NCBI GenBank assembly: GCA_964515175.1
Contig: CAZEUR010000031.1
Coordinates: 1 to 14,836 of the forward strand
Direction of reading: 5' to 3'
Source: CAIWGV01 sp964515175
GTDB lineage: Bacteria; Pseudomonadota; Alphaproteobacteria; UBA7879; UBA5542
DNA length: 14,836 nucleotides
Shown here: positions 7,477-14,836 of the stretch, piece after piece
How the letters are laid out: each line of letters begins with the position of its first letter
Numbering within the stretch: position 1 is the stretch's first letter
The notes under the pieces: generated by a model
Told to the model about the DNA's origin: nothing
The model's database searches: none
The model's input: only the letters and a program-made list of their open reading frames with translations
Program-made: the position numbers and the translations under genes

Positions 7477-8730
7477 ATGAGTCAATCCATCATCCAGGCT
7501 ACTTTAGGTATTTGTTTTTTTGTGTCTGTGTGCTGGGCGCTGAGTGAGAACCGAAAATCTGTGAAATTTAAGCAGGTTGGAGGGGGGCTTCTGATCCAAG
7601 CGTTATTGGCGGTGATTATCCTCCGTGTGCCTTTTGTGAGGGGTATATTTTCTTATATTAGCGAAGGGGTAACAGCCCTGAAAGAGGCCACCTTGCAAGG
7701 AACAACCTTTGTTTTTGGGTACTTGGGAGGTGCTTCCATTCCTTTTGAGGCCAAAGGAAATACTTTTATTTTTGCCTTTCAAGCCCTCCCCATGCTGATT
7801 GTTATCAGTGCTTTGTCCATGTTACTTTTCCATTGGGGGATTTTGCCACGTTTGGTGAAGGGGATCTCTTGGGCTTTCCGAAAAACTCTGGGTATTGGGG
7901 GTGCTTTGGGAGTGTGCAGCGCGGCCAAAGTCTTCTTAGGCCAAACGGATGCGCCTTTGGTTGTGCGGCCCTATTTAAAGAACATGGAACGAAGTGAGAT
8001 TTTTTCCATCATGTGTATGGGATTTGCAACCACGTCCGCCACCATTATTGGTCTTTATGCTCTGGTTCTTGAAAAAGTGGTTCCCCACTCCATGATCCAT
8101 ATTTTGACAGCTTCTCTCATCAGTGTGCCGGCGGCTTTGACGTTGTCTCGGATTGTGGTCCCTGCGAATCAAAAAACAGAAGGTAACCTTATTATGCCTT
8201 ATGAGTTTTCAGGATCTATGGATGCGGTGGCGAAGGGGACTGCCGATGGCACGCGACTTTTCATTAATATTATCGCCATGTTGATCGTCTTCGTGGCCCT
8301 TGTGGCCCTTGTGAATAAGATCTTGGGACTCTTCCCGGACTTTATGGGGAGCGCCATTACGTTGCAACGGGTCTTGGGGGTGTTTATGTCCCCCGTGGCC
8401 TGGCTCATGGGAATTCCTTGGCATGAAGCGAATCTGGCAGGAAGTCTGCTTGGGATTAAAACGGTCCTCAATGAGTTCTTTGCCTTTACAGAACTTGCAA
8501 CGGTGGGAGACACTGGACTAAGCGTTCATTCTCGGATCATCATGACCTATGCCATCTGCGGCTTTGCCAACATCAGTAGTATTGGTATTATGATCGGAGG
8601 ATTGGGAGGTCTGGTCCCAGAGAAGCGAGAGGAAATTATATCCCTCAGCTGGAAGGCCCTTGTGGTGGGAACCCTTTCTTCTTGCCTTAGTGGCACCGTT
8701 GTTGGGATCCTTTTGTGGATTCAAGGCTAG
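7477..8730 (+). CDS. nupC: Concentrative nucleoside transporter (NupC/CNT family)
   Basis: This 417-residue inner-membrane protein imports nucleosides, coupled to protons or sodium. Family hallmarks are GQTDAP at 155-160 followed by a basic PYL segment, NEFFAF at 332-337 and GFANISSIGI at 362-371. By comparison with Vibrio cholerae CNT, E333, N365 and S368 would hold the ribose, and Q156, T157 and position 158 the base; position 158 is Asp where Glu is usual. Hydrophobic segments run through the whole length, as expected for the re-entrant CNT fold. A good ribosome binding site (AGAGGGG) precedes the ATG. It leads a three-gene operon, with uvrB starting on the very next base after its TAG. 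With the ATP/ADP translocase nearby it fits nucleotide scavenging from a host cell. Ion and base specificity cannot be read from sequence alone. Confidence 0.93.
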   Translation: MSQSIIQATLGICFFVSVCWALSENRKSVKFKQVGGGLLIQALLAVIILRVPFVRGIFSYISEGVTALKEATLQGTTFVFGYLGGASIPFEAKGNTFIFAFQALPMLIVISALSMLLFHWGILPRLVKGISWAFRKTLGIGGALGVCSAAKVFLGQTDAPLVVRPYLKNMERSEIFSIMCMGFATTSATIIGLYALVLEKVVPHSMIHILTASLISVPAALTLSRIVVPANQKTEGNLIMPYEFSGSMDAVAKGTADGTRLFINIIAMLIVFVALVALVNKILGLFPDFMGSAITLQRVLGVFMSPVAWLMGIPWHEANLAGSLLGIKTVLNEFFAFTELATVGDTGLSVHSRIIMTYAICGFANISSIGIMIGGLGGLVPEKREEIISLSWKALVVGTLSSCLSGTVVGILLWIQG

Positions 8731-10710
8731 GTGTCGGAGTTTCGCCTGCAGTCTGAGTTTCAACCGGCGGGAGATCAACCTGCTGCCATCGAGAAAATTG
8801 TCACACGACTGGAGGAGGGGGTCCAAAACCAGGTATTGCTGGGGGTGACAGGGTCGGGCAAGACCTTTACTATGGCTACCGTTATTCAGAGAGTTCAACA
8901 ACCAACCCTCGTTCTTGCGCCAAATAAAACCTTGGCAGCTCAATTGTATGGGGAAATGAAAGAATTTTTCCCTGATAATGCTGTTGAATATTTCGTTTCC
9001 TATTACGATTACTATCAACCGGAAGCCTATGTGCCAAGGCGGGATCTTTATATTGAAAAAGAAGCTACCATCAATGAGCAGATCGACCGCATGCGGCATA
9101 GCGCTACACGGGCGTTGCTCGAGCGAAAAGATGTGATTATCGTGGCGAGCGTTTCCTGTATCTATGGGCTAGGAGACGTAGAAACCTATAGCCAGATGGC
9201 GCTTACGGTCAAAGCAGCCATGACGCTGGATCGGCAAGAGTTTTTGCGGAGTTTAGTGGAGCTTCAATATAAACGGAATGATGTGGATTTTTCCAGAGGT
9301 GCTTTCCGAGTGCGGGGGGATACGGTGGAGGTATTTCCCTCCCACTATGAAGATCGGGCTTGGAGATTTTCTTTCTTTGACGATGTGGTGGAAGAGATTT
9401 TTGAAGTGGATCCTCTCACGGGCAAAAAAACAACCACCTTGCCTTCCGTGACCATTTACCCCAATAGCCATTATGTGACGCCCAAGCCCACCATTCAGCA
9501 AGCGCTGAAGAAAATTAAATCAGACCTGCAGGCACGGATCCTTGAGTTTGAGGGCATGGGAAAACTGTTGGAAGCCCAACGGATTCGGGAGCGGGTGACT
9601 TTTGATATAGAGCTCCTAGAAACCACTGGCATGTGTCCAGGAATTGAAAACTATTCCCGGTATTTGACAGGACGGGCGCCAGGTCAGCCACCCCCTACAC
9701 TTTTTGAGTATTTGCCTTCAGATGGGCTGCTGATTGTGGATGAAAGCCACATCAGCATTCCACAGCTTCAAGGCATGTATCGAGGCGATCAGGCCCGAAA
9801 AATTAACCTGTCTGAATATGGGTTTCGGTTGCCGGCGTGTTTGGACAATAGGCCCCTCAAGTTTGAGGAATGGGATGAAATTCGCCCTCAGACGGTGTTT
9901 GTATCCGCAACCCCGGCTCCTTGGGAGTTGGATCAAGCGGGAGGTGTCTATACGGAGCAGGTGATCAGGCCTACGGGGCTCTTGGATCCCGTGTGTATTG
10001 TAAGACCTACGGAAACGCAAGTGGATGATTTGATTGCAGAATGCCTAGCCGCAGCAAAACGGAATGAACGAGTGTTGGTTACTACGCTTACAAAAAAGAT
10101 GGCGGAGGCTTTAACCACTTATTTGTCAGAAGTGGGGCTGAAGGTGAGATATATCCACTCCGATGTGGATACAATGGAACGCATTGAGATTATCCGGGAT
10201 TTACGGTTGGGGATCTTTGATGTGCTTGTGGGGATTAACCTTCTCCGGGAAGGACTTGATATCCCGGAATGCTCTCTGGTGGCGATTCTAGACGCTGATA
10301 AAGAAGGATTTTTGCGCTCTAAAACATCTTTGATCCAAACCATTGGACGCGCCGCGCGCCATGTGGGAGGCCGAGCTATTCTGTATGCGGATCGCATAAC
10401 GGGATCCATGGAAGCAGCCATCCAGGAAAATGAACGCCGGCGCGAACGACAACAGCAGTATAATCTCCTTCATGGGATTACCCCAGAAAGCATCAAGAAA
10501 AACATTACCAATATTATGGGAAGTGTTTATGAAAAAGACCATGTGACCGTTGATATGGATGCACCTCTTCTGGAGGGAAAAGCCCTGAAGGCTCACGTGA
10601 AGAAGCTCGAGAAAAATATGTTAAAGGCAGCGTCTGATCTGGATTTCGAAACGGCCGCCCGTTTGCGTGATGAGATTAAGAGACTGGAAATGGGGGCGTT
10701 GAAGATATGA
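8731..10710 (+). CDS. uvrB: Excinuclease ABC subunit B
   Basis: UvrB is the damage-verifying helicase-like subunit of bacterial nucleotide excision repair; it is loaded by UvrA and then recruits UvrC. It has 659 residues, close to the usual 660-680. Walker A GVTGSGKT is at 38-45. The beta-hairpin region YYDYYQPEAY, which clamps one DNA strand, lies near 90-100. The motif II segment VDESH is near 336, and the later helicase motifs (INLLREGLDIPE, QTIGRAAR) are intact. The C-terminal UVR motif (DLDFETAARLRDEIKRLE) that binds UvrC is present. The start is GTG at 8731, immediately after the transporter stop, with AAGG inside the preceding gene as ribosome binding site; the N-terminus aligns with E. 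coli UvrB. The stop overlaps the next gene by ATGA. Confidence 0.97.
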   Translation: MSEFRLQSEFQPAGDQPAAIEKIVTRLEEGVQNQVLLGVTGSGKTFTMATVIQRVQQPTLVLAPNKTLAAQLYGEMKEFFPDNAVEYFVSYYDYYQPEAYVPRRDLYIEKEATINEQIDRMRHSATRALLERKDVIIVASVSCIYGLGDVETYSQMALTVKAAMTLDRQEFLRSLVELQYKRNDVDFSRGAFRVRGDTVEVFPSHYEDRAWRFSFFDDVVEEIFEVDPLTGKKTTTLPSVTIYPNSHYVTPKPTIQQALKKIKSDLQARILEFEGMGKLLEAQRIRERVTFDIELLETTGMCPGIENYSRYLTGRAPGQPPPTLFEYLPSDGLLIVDESHISIPQLQGMYRGDQARKINLSEYGFRLPACLDNRPLKFEEWDEIRPQTVFVSATPAPWELDQAGGVYTEQVIRPTGLLDPVCIVRPTETQVDDLIAECLAAAKRNERVLVTTLTKKMAEALTTYLSEVGLKVRYIHSDVDTMERIEIIRDLRLGIFDVLVGINLLREGLDIPECSLVAILDADKEGFLRSKTSLIQTIGRAARHVGGRAILYADRITGSMEAAIQENERRRERQQQYNLLHGITPESIKKNITNIMGSVYEKDHVTVDMDAPLLEGKALKAHVKKLEKNMLKAASDLDFETAARLRDEIKRLEMGALKI

Positions 10711-11276
10711 AATCAAACGGCGTTAAGCTTGTTCTTCTAGATCGAGATGGCGTTATCAATGTGGATCGTCCAAAATCCGTGAAATCTCTTGCGGAATTTG
10801 AATTCATTCCAGGCAGCATAGAGGCCATGAAAAAACTCCAAAAGGCAGGATTTAAAATGGCCGTTATTACGAATCAACGGTGTGTGGGCCGAGGGGATTT
10901 GTCTCCAGAGGGATTAGAAGAGATTCATGCGCACATGAGGCAAGCATTAGCAAAAGAAGGCGTCATTCTTGAAATGATTTTTGCCTGCACGGATCATCCG
11001 GATCGGCCTACACGCCGCATGAAGCCAAATCCGGGGATGCTGGAGGAGGCAATGACGCATTTTGCAGCCAAGCCAAAAGACACCTATATGATTGGTGATC
11101 AGATGACGGACATGAGGGCGGCTTATGCAGCGGGATGTGCCCGTCATCTTGTGTTAACAGGACACGGTGACAGAACTCTTCAGAATCTAGAGCTTCAGAG
11201 TTTCGAGCCAGTGGTTGTTCATAAGGATTTGAGTGAGGCGGTGGATTATATTTTGAAGGAACCCATTGTGAATTAG
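10707..11276 (+). CDS. HAD-IIIA phosphatase, GmhB-like
   Basis: This cytosolic phosphatase has 189 residues, the size of GmhB (D-glycero-D-manno-heptose 1,7-bisphosphate 7-phosphatase), an enzyme of the ADP-heptose route for the LPS core. HAD motifs are D12-R-D14-G-V-I-N (nucleophile and acid), T55-N56, K106 and G130-D131 to D135. The loop that holds zinc in GmhB and HisB (Cys-x-His, then Cys-x-Cys) is reduced to C94-T-D-H97, with the two later cysteines absent, so zinc binding is probably lost. That weakens assignment of the exact substrate; another sugar or polyol phosphate is possible. It overlaps uvrB by 4 nt (ATGA), so translation is coupled and it belongs to the same operon. The terminator at 11341 closes the operon. 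Confidence 0.85.
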   Translation: MKSNGVKLVLLDRDGVINVDRPKSVKSLAEFEFIPGSIEAMKKLQKAGFKMAVITNQRCVGRGDLSPEGLEEIHAHMRQALAKEGVILEMIFACTDHPDRPTRRMKPNPGMLEEAMTHFAAKPKDTYMIGDQMTDMRAAYAAGCARHLVLTGHGDRTLQNLELQSFEPVVVHKDLSEAVDYILKEPIVN

Positions 11277-11340
11277 GTTTAAAAAAGATGGGCTTCACGT
11301 CGGCGTTTCACGCTTCCTCTGAGAGACGAGCCGAGACAAC

Positions 11341-11381
11341 AAAAAACCCCCTGGAATTTCTTCCAGAGGGTTTTTCTTTTT
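11341..11381. terminator. Bidirectional rho-independent terminator
   Basis: CTGGAA pairs with TTCCAG around a TTTC loop, extended past one C/A mismatch by CCC/GGG and an A5/T5 block. On the plus strand it runs into TTTTTCTTTTT, and on the minus strand into TTTTTTG. It sits between the convergent GmhB-like gene and the translocase gene and can serve both. Confidence 0.88.
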
Positions 11382-11395
11382 ACAGAATACTTCGT

Positions 11396-12943
11396 TTAAC
11401 TGTTCTTATCGTGTGTTAACGCTTTGAACTTTGTGCTCAATCCGAAGACAGAGAGGATCCAAAGGACCACCACACCCAAAACGATGGGGGCAATGATCGG
11501 CACGAGTTGGTACAAGGCGCTTCCAGCGAAAGCGGTCAAAAGACCCATCTGGATGTAGGCACCACCTGATTTACCGCCTCGTCCACCGATCACGTCAACA
11601 GCAGCTTTTCCTTTAACCTTGAGTTCTGGGTCAAGAGGAATGTAGGCCATTTCCTTTGTTGGATCGAACAAGGAATACTTCACAGCCTTACCAAAGGCAT
11701 TCACGAAGAGACCAAGCCCCACCACGAATACGATCAGTTCCCGCTTAATAACACCTTGAGAGATGGCATCCACAATCTTCATACCATCAGGAAGAAGGGT
11801 GTTGTTGTAGAAGATCACACTGAAGAAACCCAAGATTCCAACTAACAGAACCGCAGGGGTAATGAGAGCTGCTGTTCTCCAGGAGAATCGACGGAGAATG
11901 TTACTTCCAGCCAACATCAAGAAGATAGCGATCAATCCAGTTACGGTTGAAAGGCCTCCCATGACAGCGTTGTAGTCGTTCTCATTTGGATAGGCTATCT
12001 TGATCTGACCTTTCCATACGCCTTCGAAAAGGTTAATGGAAACGCCGTAGGCAAGAACCAAACAGGCAATGAGTCCAAGGTAAGGAGACTTCAGGATTTC
12101 TTTGAAGCTTTCCATCACAGAAAGTTTCGCTTTCTTCCCTTTCTTTTCGCCCATAGCTTCCGGGTCATAATACCTTTTGTCTGTCAGAACATTCCGGTTG
12201 ATCCAGTAGAAGGTGTAGAGGAGAAGAGCTCCTGCAACGATCACAAGACCCATCAGGTACTTTAAGCTGAGTCCCCAAGCATCCGTTTGAGACAAGCCCA
12301 TGCCCTGAGTGATCCGAGAGAAATAGATGATAGACGGACCAGAAAAGAGCAATCCAAAGTTACCCAAGAATCCAAACATTCCATAGAAACGTTTAGCTTC
12401 TTTTACAGGGGTAATGGCGTTGGCAAACTGCCAGAAGAGTAGGGACAAAACAGCACTTCCCCACAGCTCAGACAGGATATAGAACAAGCTATACGTCCAG
12501 TTTCCGATGAGCGGAATGATCCACGTCAAGTAAGGATACGCCGCTTGATATTGGTAAATGGTCTCGATGCTCATGTGAAGGGCATCCTTGTTAGGATAGA
12601 TCACAAAGGCAAAGGCTCCAAAGTACACCAAGAAGGGCAAAGCTGTTGCATAGAACAAACCTTCCCGATTGAAGATGTTGGCGCCTTTTGTGTAGAGAAT
12701 CATGAATACAATGGCCGAGAAGGTAACCCCAATACCCTTGATGAAGGATAAGGCTTCCGCACCGGATCCAGGCGCATTCACAACGATGGCGTCTTTTGTG
12801 TCCCGAAGTACGGTGTAAATGAACAACGTACAGAACATCATAAGCCCCATTGGTAGGAACTTTTTAAGCTCGTAGTTATGGATAGGCCAAAGGGCCGCTC
12901 TCCATCCTTTAAATTCTGGCTTTTCAGCAGTTTTTGTAGACAT
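11396..12943 (-). CDS. tlc: ATP/ADP translocase (Tlc/Npt family)
   Basis: This 515-residue inner-membrane protein has about 12 transmembrane helices, normal for the family. Relatives in Rickettsia, Chlamydia, Holosporales and plastids exchange ATP for ADP, and some import other nucleotides; in intracellular bacteria this draws ATP directly from host cytoplasm. The N-terminal signature near the first helix (FLPMGLMMFCTLFIYTVLRD with TKD following, R47 to D51) is characteristic. The C-terminal part includes the FVNAFGKAVKYSLFDPTKEM-type segment, followed by AYIPLD, conserved in the family. AAGGA lies about 8 nt before the ATG at 12943. It has its own promoter and leader hairpin upstream and ends at a shared terminator. 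I cannot tell an ATP/ADP exchanger from a broader nucleotide transporter of the same family by reading alone. Confidence 0.96.
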   Translation of the reverse strand: MSTKTAEKPEFKGWRAALWPIHNYELKKFLPMGLMMFCTLFIYTVLRDTKDAIVVNAPGSGAEALSFIKGIGVTFSAIVFMILYTKGANIFNREGLFYATALPFLVYFGAFAFVIYPNKDALHMSIETIYQYQAAYPYLTWIIPLIGNWTYSLFYILSELWGSAVLSLLFWQFANAITPVKEAKRFYGMFGFLGNFGLLFSGPSIIYFSRITQGMGLSQTDAWGLSLKYLMGLVIVAGALLLYTFYWINRNVLTDKRYYDPEAMGEKKGKKAKLSVMESFKEILKSPYLGLIACLVLAYGVSINLFEGVWKGQIKIAYPNENDYNAVMGGLSTVTGLIAIFLMLAGSNILRRFSWRTAALITPAVLLVGILGFFSVIFYNNTLLPDGMKIVDAISQGVIKRELIVFVVGLGLFVNAFGKAVKYSLFDPTKEMAYIPLDPELKVKGKAAVDVIGGRGGKSGGAYIQMGLLTAFAGSALYQLVPIIAPIVLGVVVLWILSVFGLSTKFKALTHDKNS

Positions 12944-12975
12944 TTTTAATCCTTTTTCTTTTTTAAAAAACGAAC

Positions 12976-13011
12976 AAACGCCAGAAGCTTCCTGAAGCTC
13001 ACTGGACGTTT
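12976..13011 (-). promoter_or_regulatory. Strong leader hairpin before tlc (terminator or attenuator)
   Basis: Nested arms pair over 36 bp: AAACG with CGTTT, CCAG with CTGG, and AGCTTC with GAAGCT, with small internal bulges and a CT centre. On the minus strand the hairpin is followed by TTTGTTCG and six Ts, ending 18 bases before the tlc start. It could terminate the gene to the right, act as an attenuator of tlc, or stabilise the tlc messenger at its 5' end. Confidence 0.7.
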
Positions 13012-13014
13012 ATT

Positions 13015-13044
13015 CTTATTCGCATGTATCGCGCCCATTGTCAA
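13015..13044 (-). promoter_or_regulatory. Probable tlc promoter
   Basis: On the minus strand a perfect consensus -35 TTGACA (13044-13039) is followed after 18 bp by AATAAG (13020-13015), a moderate -10. Initiation would fall near 13008, so the leader hairpin would form the extreme 5' end of the tlc messenger. The boxes lie just after the stop of the gene to the right. Confidence 0.5.
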
Positions 13045-13064
13045 CGGCTTTGTTAAATCACCCC

Positions 13065-14561
13065 TTATTTCTTGGGAGGGTTTTGATCGACAAATTCCAT
13101 TATATATTTCAAGCTTCCAAAGAAACGCTCCTCTATTGTAGTGGCAGAAGATTTTGGATCCAGAAAGTTTTCATACCATACGGGAAGATAGTCCTTATCA
13201 GTTTGATTCAAATAGCGGTATAGCGTCTGCGTCCAAAGAGGTAAAAAGAGAGGGGCTTCCTTTAACTCTTTTTCAACTTTTTGAGCAGTGTTTGTCCAAG
13301 TAGTGTCTGCTTTTTTCTCCGTATTTGACCACCCAAGCAGGCCCATTGTAACTGCAGAGAGGCTGGGCATAACTTCCCGATTTTGAGTGAAACAGCGGAG
13401 TATCCAATCCCTACTTTCGAGGGAAAGACCTGCTAGACAACTAAGGTGCTTATTTACTGCCTCTTCATTGTAAGTTCCATCTGGGTTTTCACAGGATTTG
13501 AGAAAATCTCTGTCTTGGGCCAGATAGTCTTCAAACCATCCAAGAGGAATCTTATGCTCTAGAGCTAAAAATTTCAGTAAGTTGTCACTCCTACGGTTCA
13601 CGAGAGCTTTGAAAGAAAGACGTTGATCCACCTCTAACCAGGTTCTTTCTAGATAAAATAAAATAGCATCCCAACCATCAAAATAGGCAGTACGAATGCC
13701 CACTTTTATCGGCCTGCATAAAGAAGTTGCGTACTGTAGAGCCACGTCAGGGGGTAAAGAAATCTCTTTTCTAGACAATGCAGAGCACTGTAGACATTTA
13801 TGACGCTCCGCCAAAATCTTGTCATAGGCAAGCTGAACGCCTCTTTTCTCAAGGTCTTTATCACCGGGCTCCGATTCTCCATTCAAAATACTTTCAGAAA
13901 GAGTCTGCAGACTATCAATGGCTTCTATAAAAGGTATTACACTTTGAGTCGGCGTGCCCCTAAAGTGCGGCGGTATGAACTTTGCCTCAAAAATTTTCAG
14001 CTTTTCTTTAAAATCAATCGCATAATATGCATGGAAATACTCCACGATATTATCGTCCATGGAAATGAACTGAGGCCTTCCTTTAATGCAGACATCAGTT
14101 ATTTTCTTGCGCCAGAATTTTTTCGACTCCTCTTGGTAGTTGAGAGAATTAGACCAATCGCCCGCTCGCTGCCTATTGATCTGCATTTCTTCTTCGGAGG
14201 GGAGAGATCTCTCTTGTATGCACTTAAAATAATCGGAACCTATTCTTTTAGCATCGCACCTCTGGTCCCCGATTCCGTTTCCTAGAACCTCTAGGAGGAA
14301 TTCCCGGAAGATAATATTTCTTTTGCCCATGAGACCGCAAGCTCTTTCCAAGCCAATTTCATAGCAGTTGGATAAGAGGGTTTCCGCTTCTTTTTTGCTT
14401 TCTAGTGTAAGACTTTCTTCTTGAATTTTTTTTGATAGTTCCAGAGCCTCTCTTGTGGATCTTCTAAACGCATCAATATCTAGAGAGTCCTTGATAGAAG
14501 TCAGATTTTTTTTCATAGTCGCTAGGTTGCTTAAAAGAGCTTTAATGGCCTCTCCGACCAA
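13065..14561 (-). CDS. Uncharacterised protein, main reading frame after a frameshift
   Basis: This frame encodes 498 residues that I do not recognise. It is largely helical and charged, with scattered cysteines (including CLQC in the middle) and no clear membrane segment or catalytic motif. The apparent start is a TTG at 14561 with no good ribosome binding site, and an in-frame TAG lies only four codons before it (14573-14571). The frame to the right stays open from the window edge and overlaps it by about 30 nt. The two are therefore most likely one gene of at least about 590 residues, joined by a -1 shift at an A6 run (14562-14567). The gene may be broken by loss of one A, carry a sequencing error, or be expressed by slippage. 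The composition (about 42% GC in a counted line) is lower than in the housekeeping genes. Confidence 0.75.
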   Translation of the reverse strand: MVGEAIKALLSNLATMKKNLTSIKDSLDIDAFRRSTREALELSKKIQEESLTLESKKEAETLLSNCYEIGLERACGLMGKRNIIFREFLLEVLGNGIGDQRCDAKRIGSDYFKCIQERSLPSEEEMQINRQRAGDWSNSLNYQEESKKFWRKKITDVCIKGRPQFISMDDNIVEYFHAYYAIDFKEKLKIFEAKFIPPHFRGTPTQSVIPFIEAIDSLQTLSESILNGESEPGDKDLEKRGVQLAYDKILAERHKCLQCSALSRKEISLPPDVALQYATSLCRPIKVGIRTAYFDGWDAILFYLERTWLEVDQRLSFKALVNRRSDNLLKFLALEHKIPLGWFEDYLAQDRDFLKSCENPDGTYNEEAVNKHLSCLAGLSLESRDWILRCFTQNREVMPSLSAVTMGLLGWSNTEKKADTTWTNTAQKVEKELKEAPLFLPLWTQTLYRYLNQTDKDYLPVWYENFLDPKSSATTIEERFFGSLKYIMEFVDQNPPKK

Positions 14562-14836
14562 TTTTTTGCCCTAAATTTATCAGGTTCAGAAGCAGTGGAT
14601 TGTGGGTGTAAAATAGCCTTGGCGGCGGCGATTTTTTTCACAGGGTCATTCAAGTCTTGAGCGATCTGTAACTGCTCTAGGTAGGGGACCTTATACGCTG
14701 TTGGTTGGAGCAAAGAAGGACTCACAGAGCGAAATGCACAGCTCCCTTCCCCTTCTTCCGTGGCTCCAAAAATAGGAGATGCTAGGTTCTGTGAACATTT
14801 CTTAGGAGGGAAGTAAGAAAGTTGGTAGTATCCGTT
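14531..14836 (-). CDS. 5' part of the same uncharacterised protein, truncated by the window edge
   Basis: The reading frame is open from the right edge of the window (beginning NGYYQLSYFPPKK) to a TAA at 14533-14531, giving about 101 visible residues and no start inside the window; an internal GTG at 14725 is not a convincing start. The visible part is polar, with a helical stretch containing LEQLQIAQDLNDPVKKIAAA. Near its end it reads GCA AAA AAT TGG, and a -1 shift there continues into the 498-residue frame. It is best read as the N-terminal segment of that protein. Family and function are not recognised. Confidence 0.65.
   Translation of the reverse strand, partial: NGYYQLSYFPPKKCSQNLASPIFGATEEGEGSCAFRSVSPSLLQPTAYKVPYLEQLQIAQDLNDPVKKIAAAKAILHPQSTASEPDKFRAKNWSERPLKLF

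Noticed and set aside
8518..9099. Long minus-strand open frame (193 codons) across the transporter-uvrB junction
   Set aside because: It lies opposite two well-identified genes, shows no recognisable domain, and is a shadow of their codon pattern.
12976..13011. Riboswitch in the tlc leader
   Set aside because: The leader is only a simple hairpin of about 36 nt with no room for a ligand-binding domain of known type.
13800..14285. Plus-strand open frame of 161 codons
   Set aside because: It is antisense to the 498-residue frame, has no family features or ribosome binding site, and ends by chance.
1..14836. CRISPR array, insertion sequence or toxin-antitoxin pair
   Set aside because: I found no regularly spaced repeats, no transposase or terminal inverted repeats, and no adjacent small gene pair of that kind.

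Overview
The window looks like a chromosomal piece of an obligate intracellular (host-associated) alphaproteobacterium, most likely of the Holosporales/Rickettsiales type. The main evidence is a full-length ATP/ADP translocase (Tlc/Npt, 11396-12943), the hallmark of energy parasites, together with a concentrative nucleoside transporter (7477-8730). The tight comF-grxC pair (2593-3574) is an arrangement known from alphaproteobacteria. Hand counts of single lines put uvrB near 53% GC, the translocase near 47%, the left-end gene near 35% and the right-end gene near 42%. Chlamydiae also carry Tlc, so the lineage is inference, not proof.

Layout, left to right. (1) 72-2183, minus: an AT-rich 703-residue protein I cannot name, with a PD-(D/E)XK nuclease-like motif at its C-terminus; it lies just downstream of two minus-strand tRNA genes, tRNA-Asn(GTT) and tRNA-Cys(GCA). 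(2) 2593-4849, minus: a compact operon of a CorC/HlyC-type membrane protein, a ComF phosphoribosyltransferase and glutaredoxin 3, with gaps of 3 and 1 nt. (3) 4934-5905, plus: gpsA, glycerol-3-phosphate dehydrogenase, divergent from that operon. (4) 6078-7394, minus: rmuC, convergent with gpsA; the gap between them holds a strong palindrome. (5) 7477-11276, plus: a tight three-gene operon of nucleoside transporter, uvrB (GTG start directly after the transporter stop) and a GmhB-like HAD phosphatase (ATGA overlap), closed by a bidirectional terminator. (6) 11396-12943, minus: the ATP/ADP translocase, with a consensus -35 box and a strong leader hairpin. (7) 13065-14836, minus: an unrecognised protein in two overlapping frames, joined by a -1 shift at an A6 run; its 5' end lies beyond the window.

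Functionally the middle of the window is housekeeping (redox, DNA repair, phospholipid precursor, envelope sugar or HAD phosphatase), combined with two transporters that draw nucleotides and nucleosides from a host cell. The two ends are accessory: unnamed, more AT-rich proteins. I found no CRISPR array, insertion sequence, integrase or convincing multi-gene defence system. The most notable signals are the frameshift junction near 14565, the nuclease-like protein at the left end, and the promoter-hairpin arrangement in front of the translocase.
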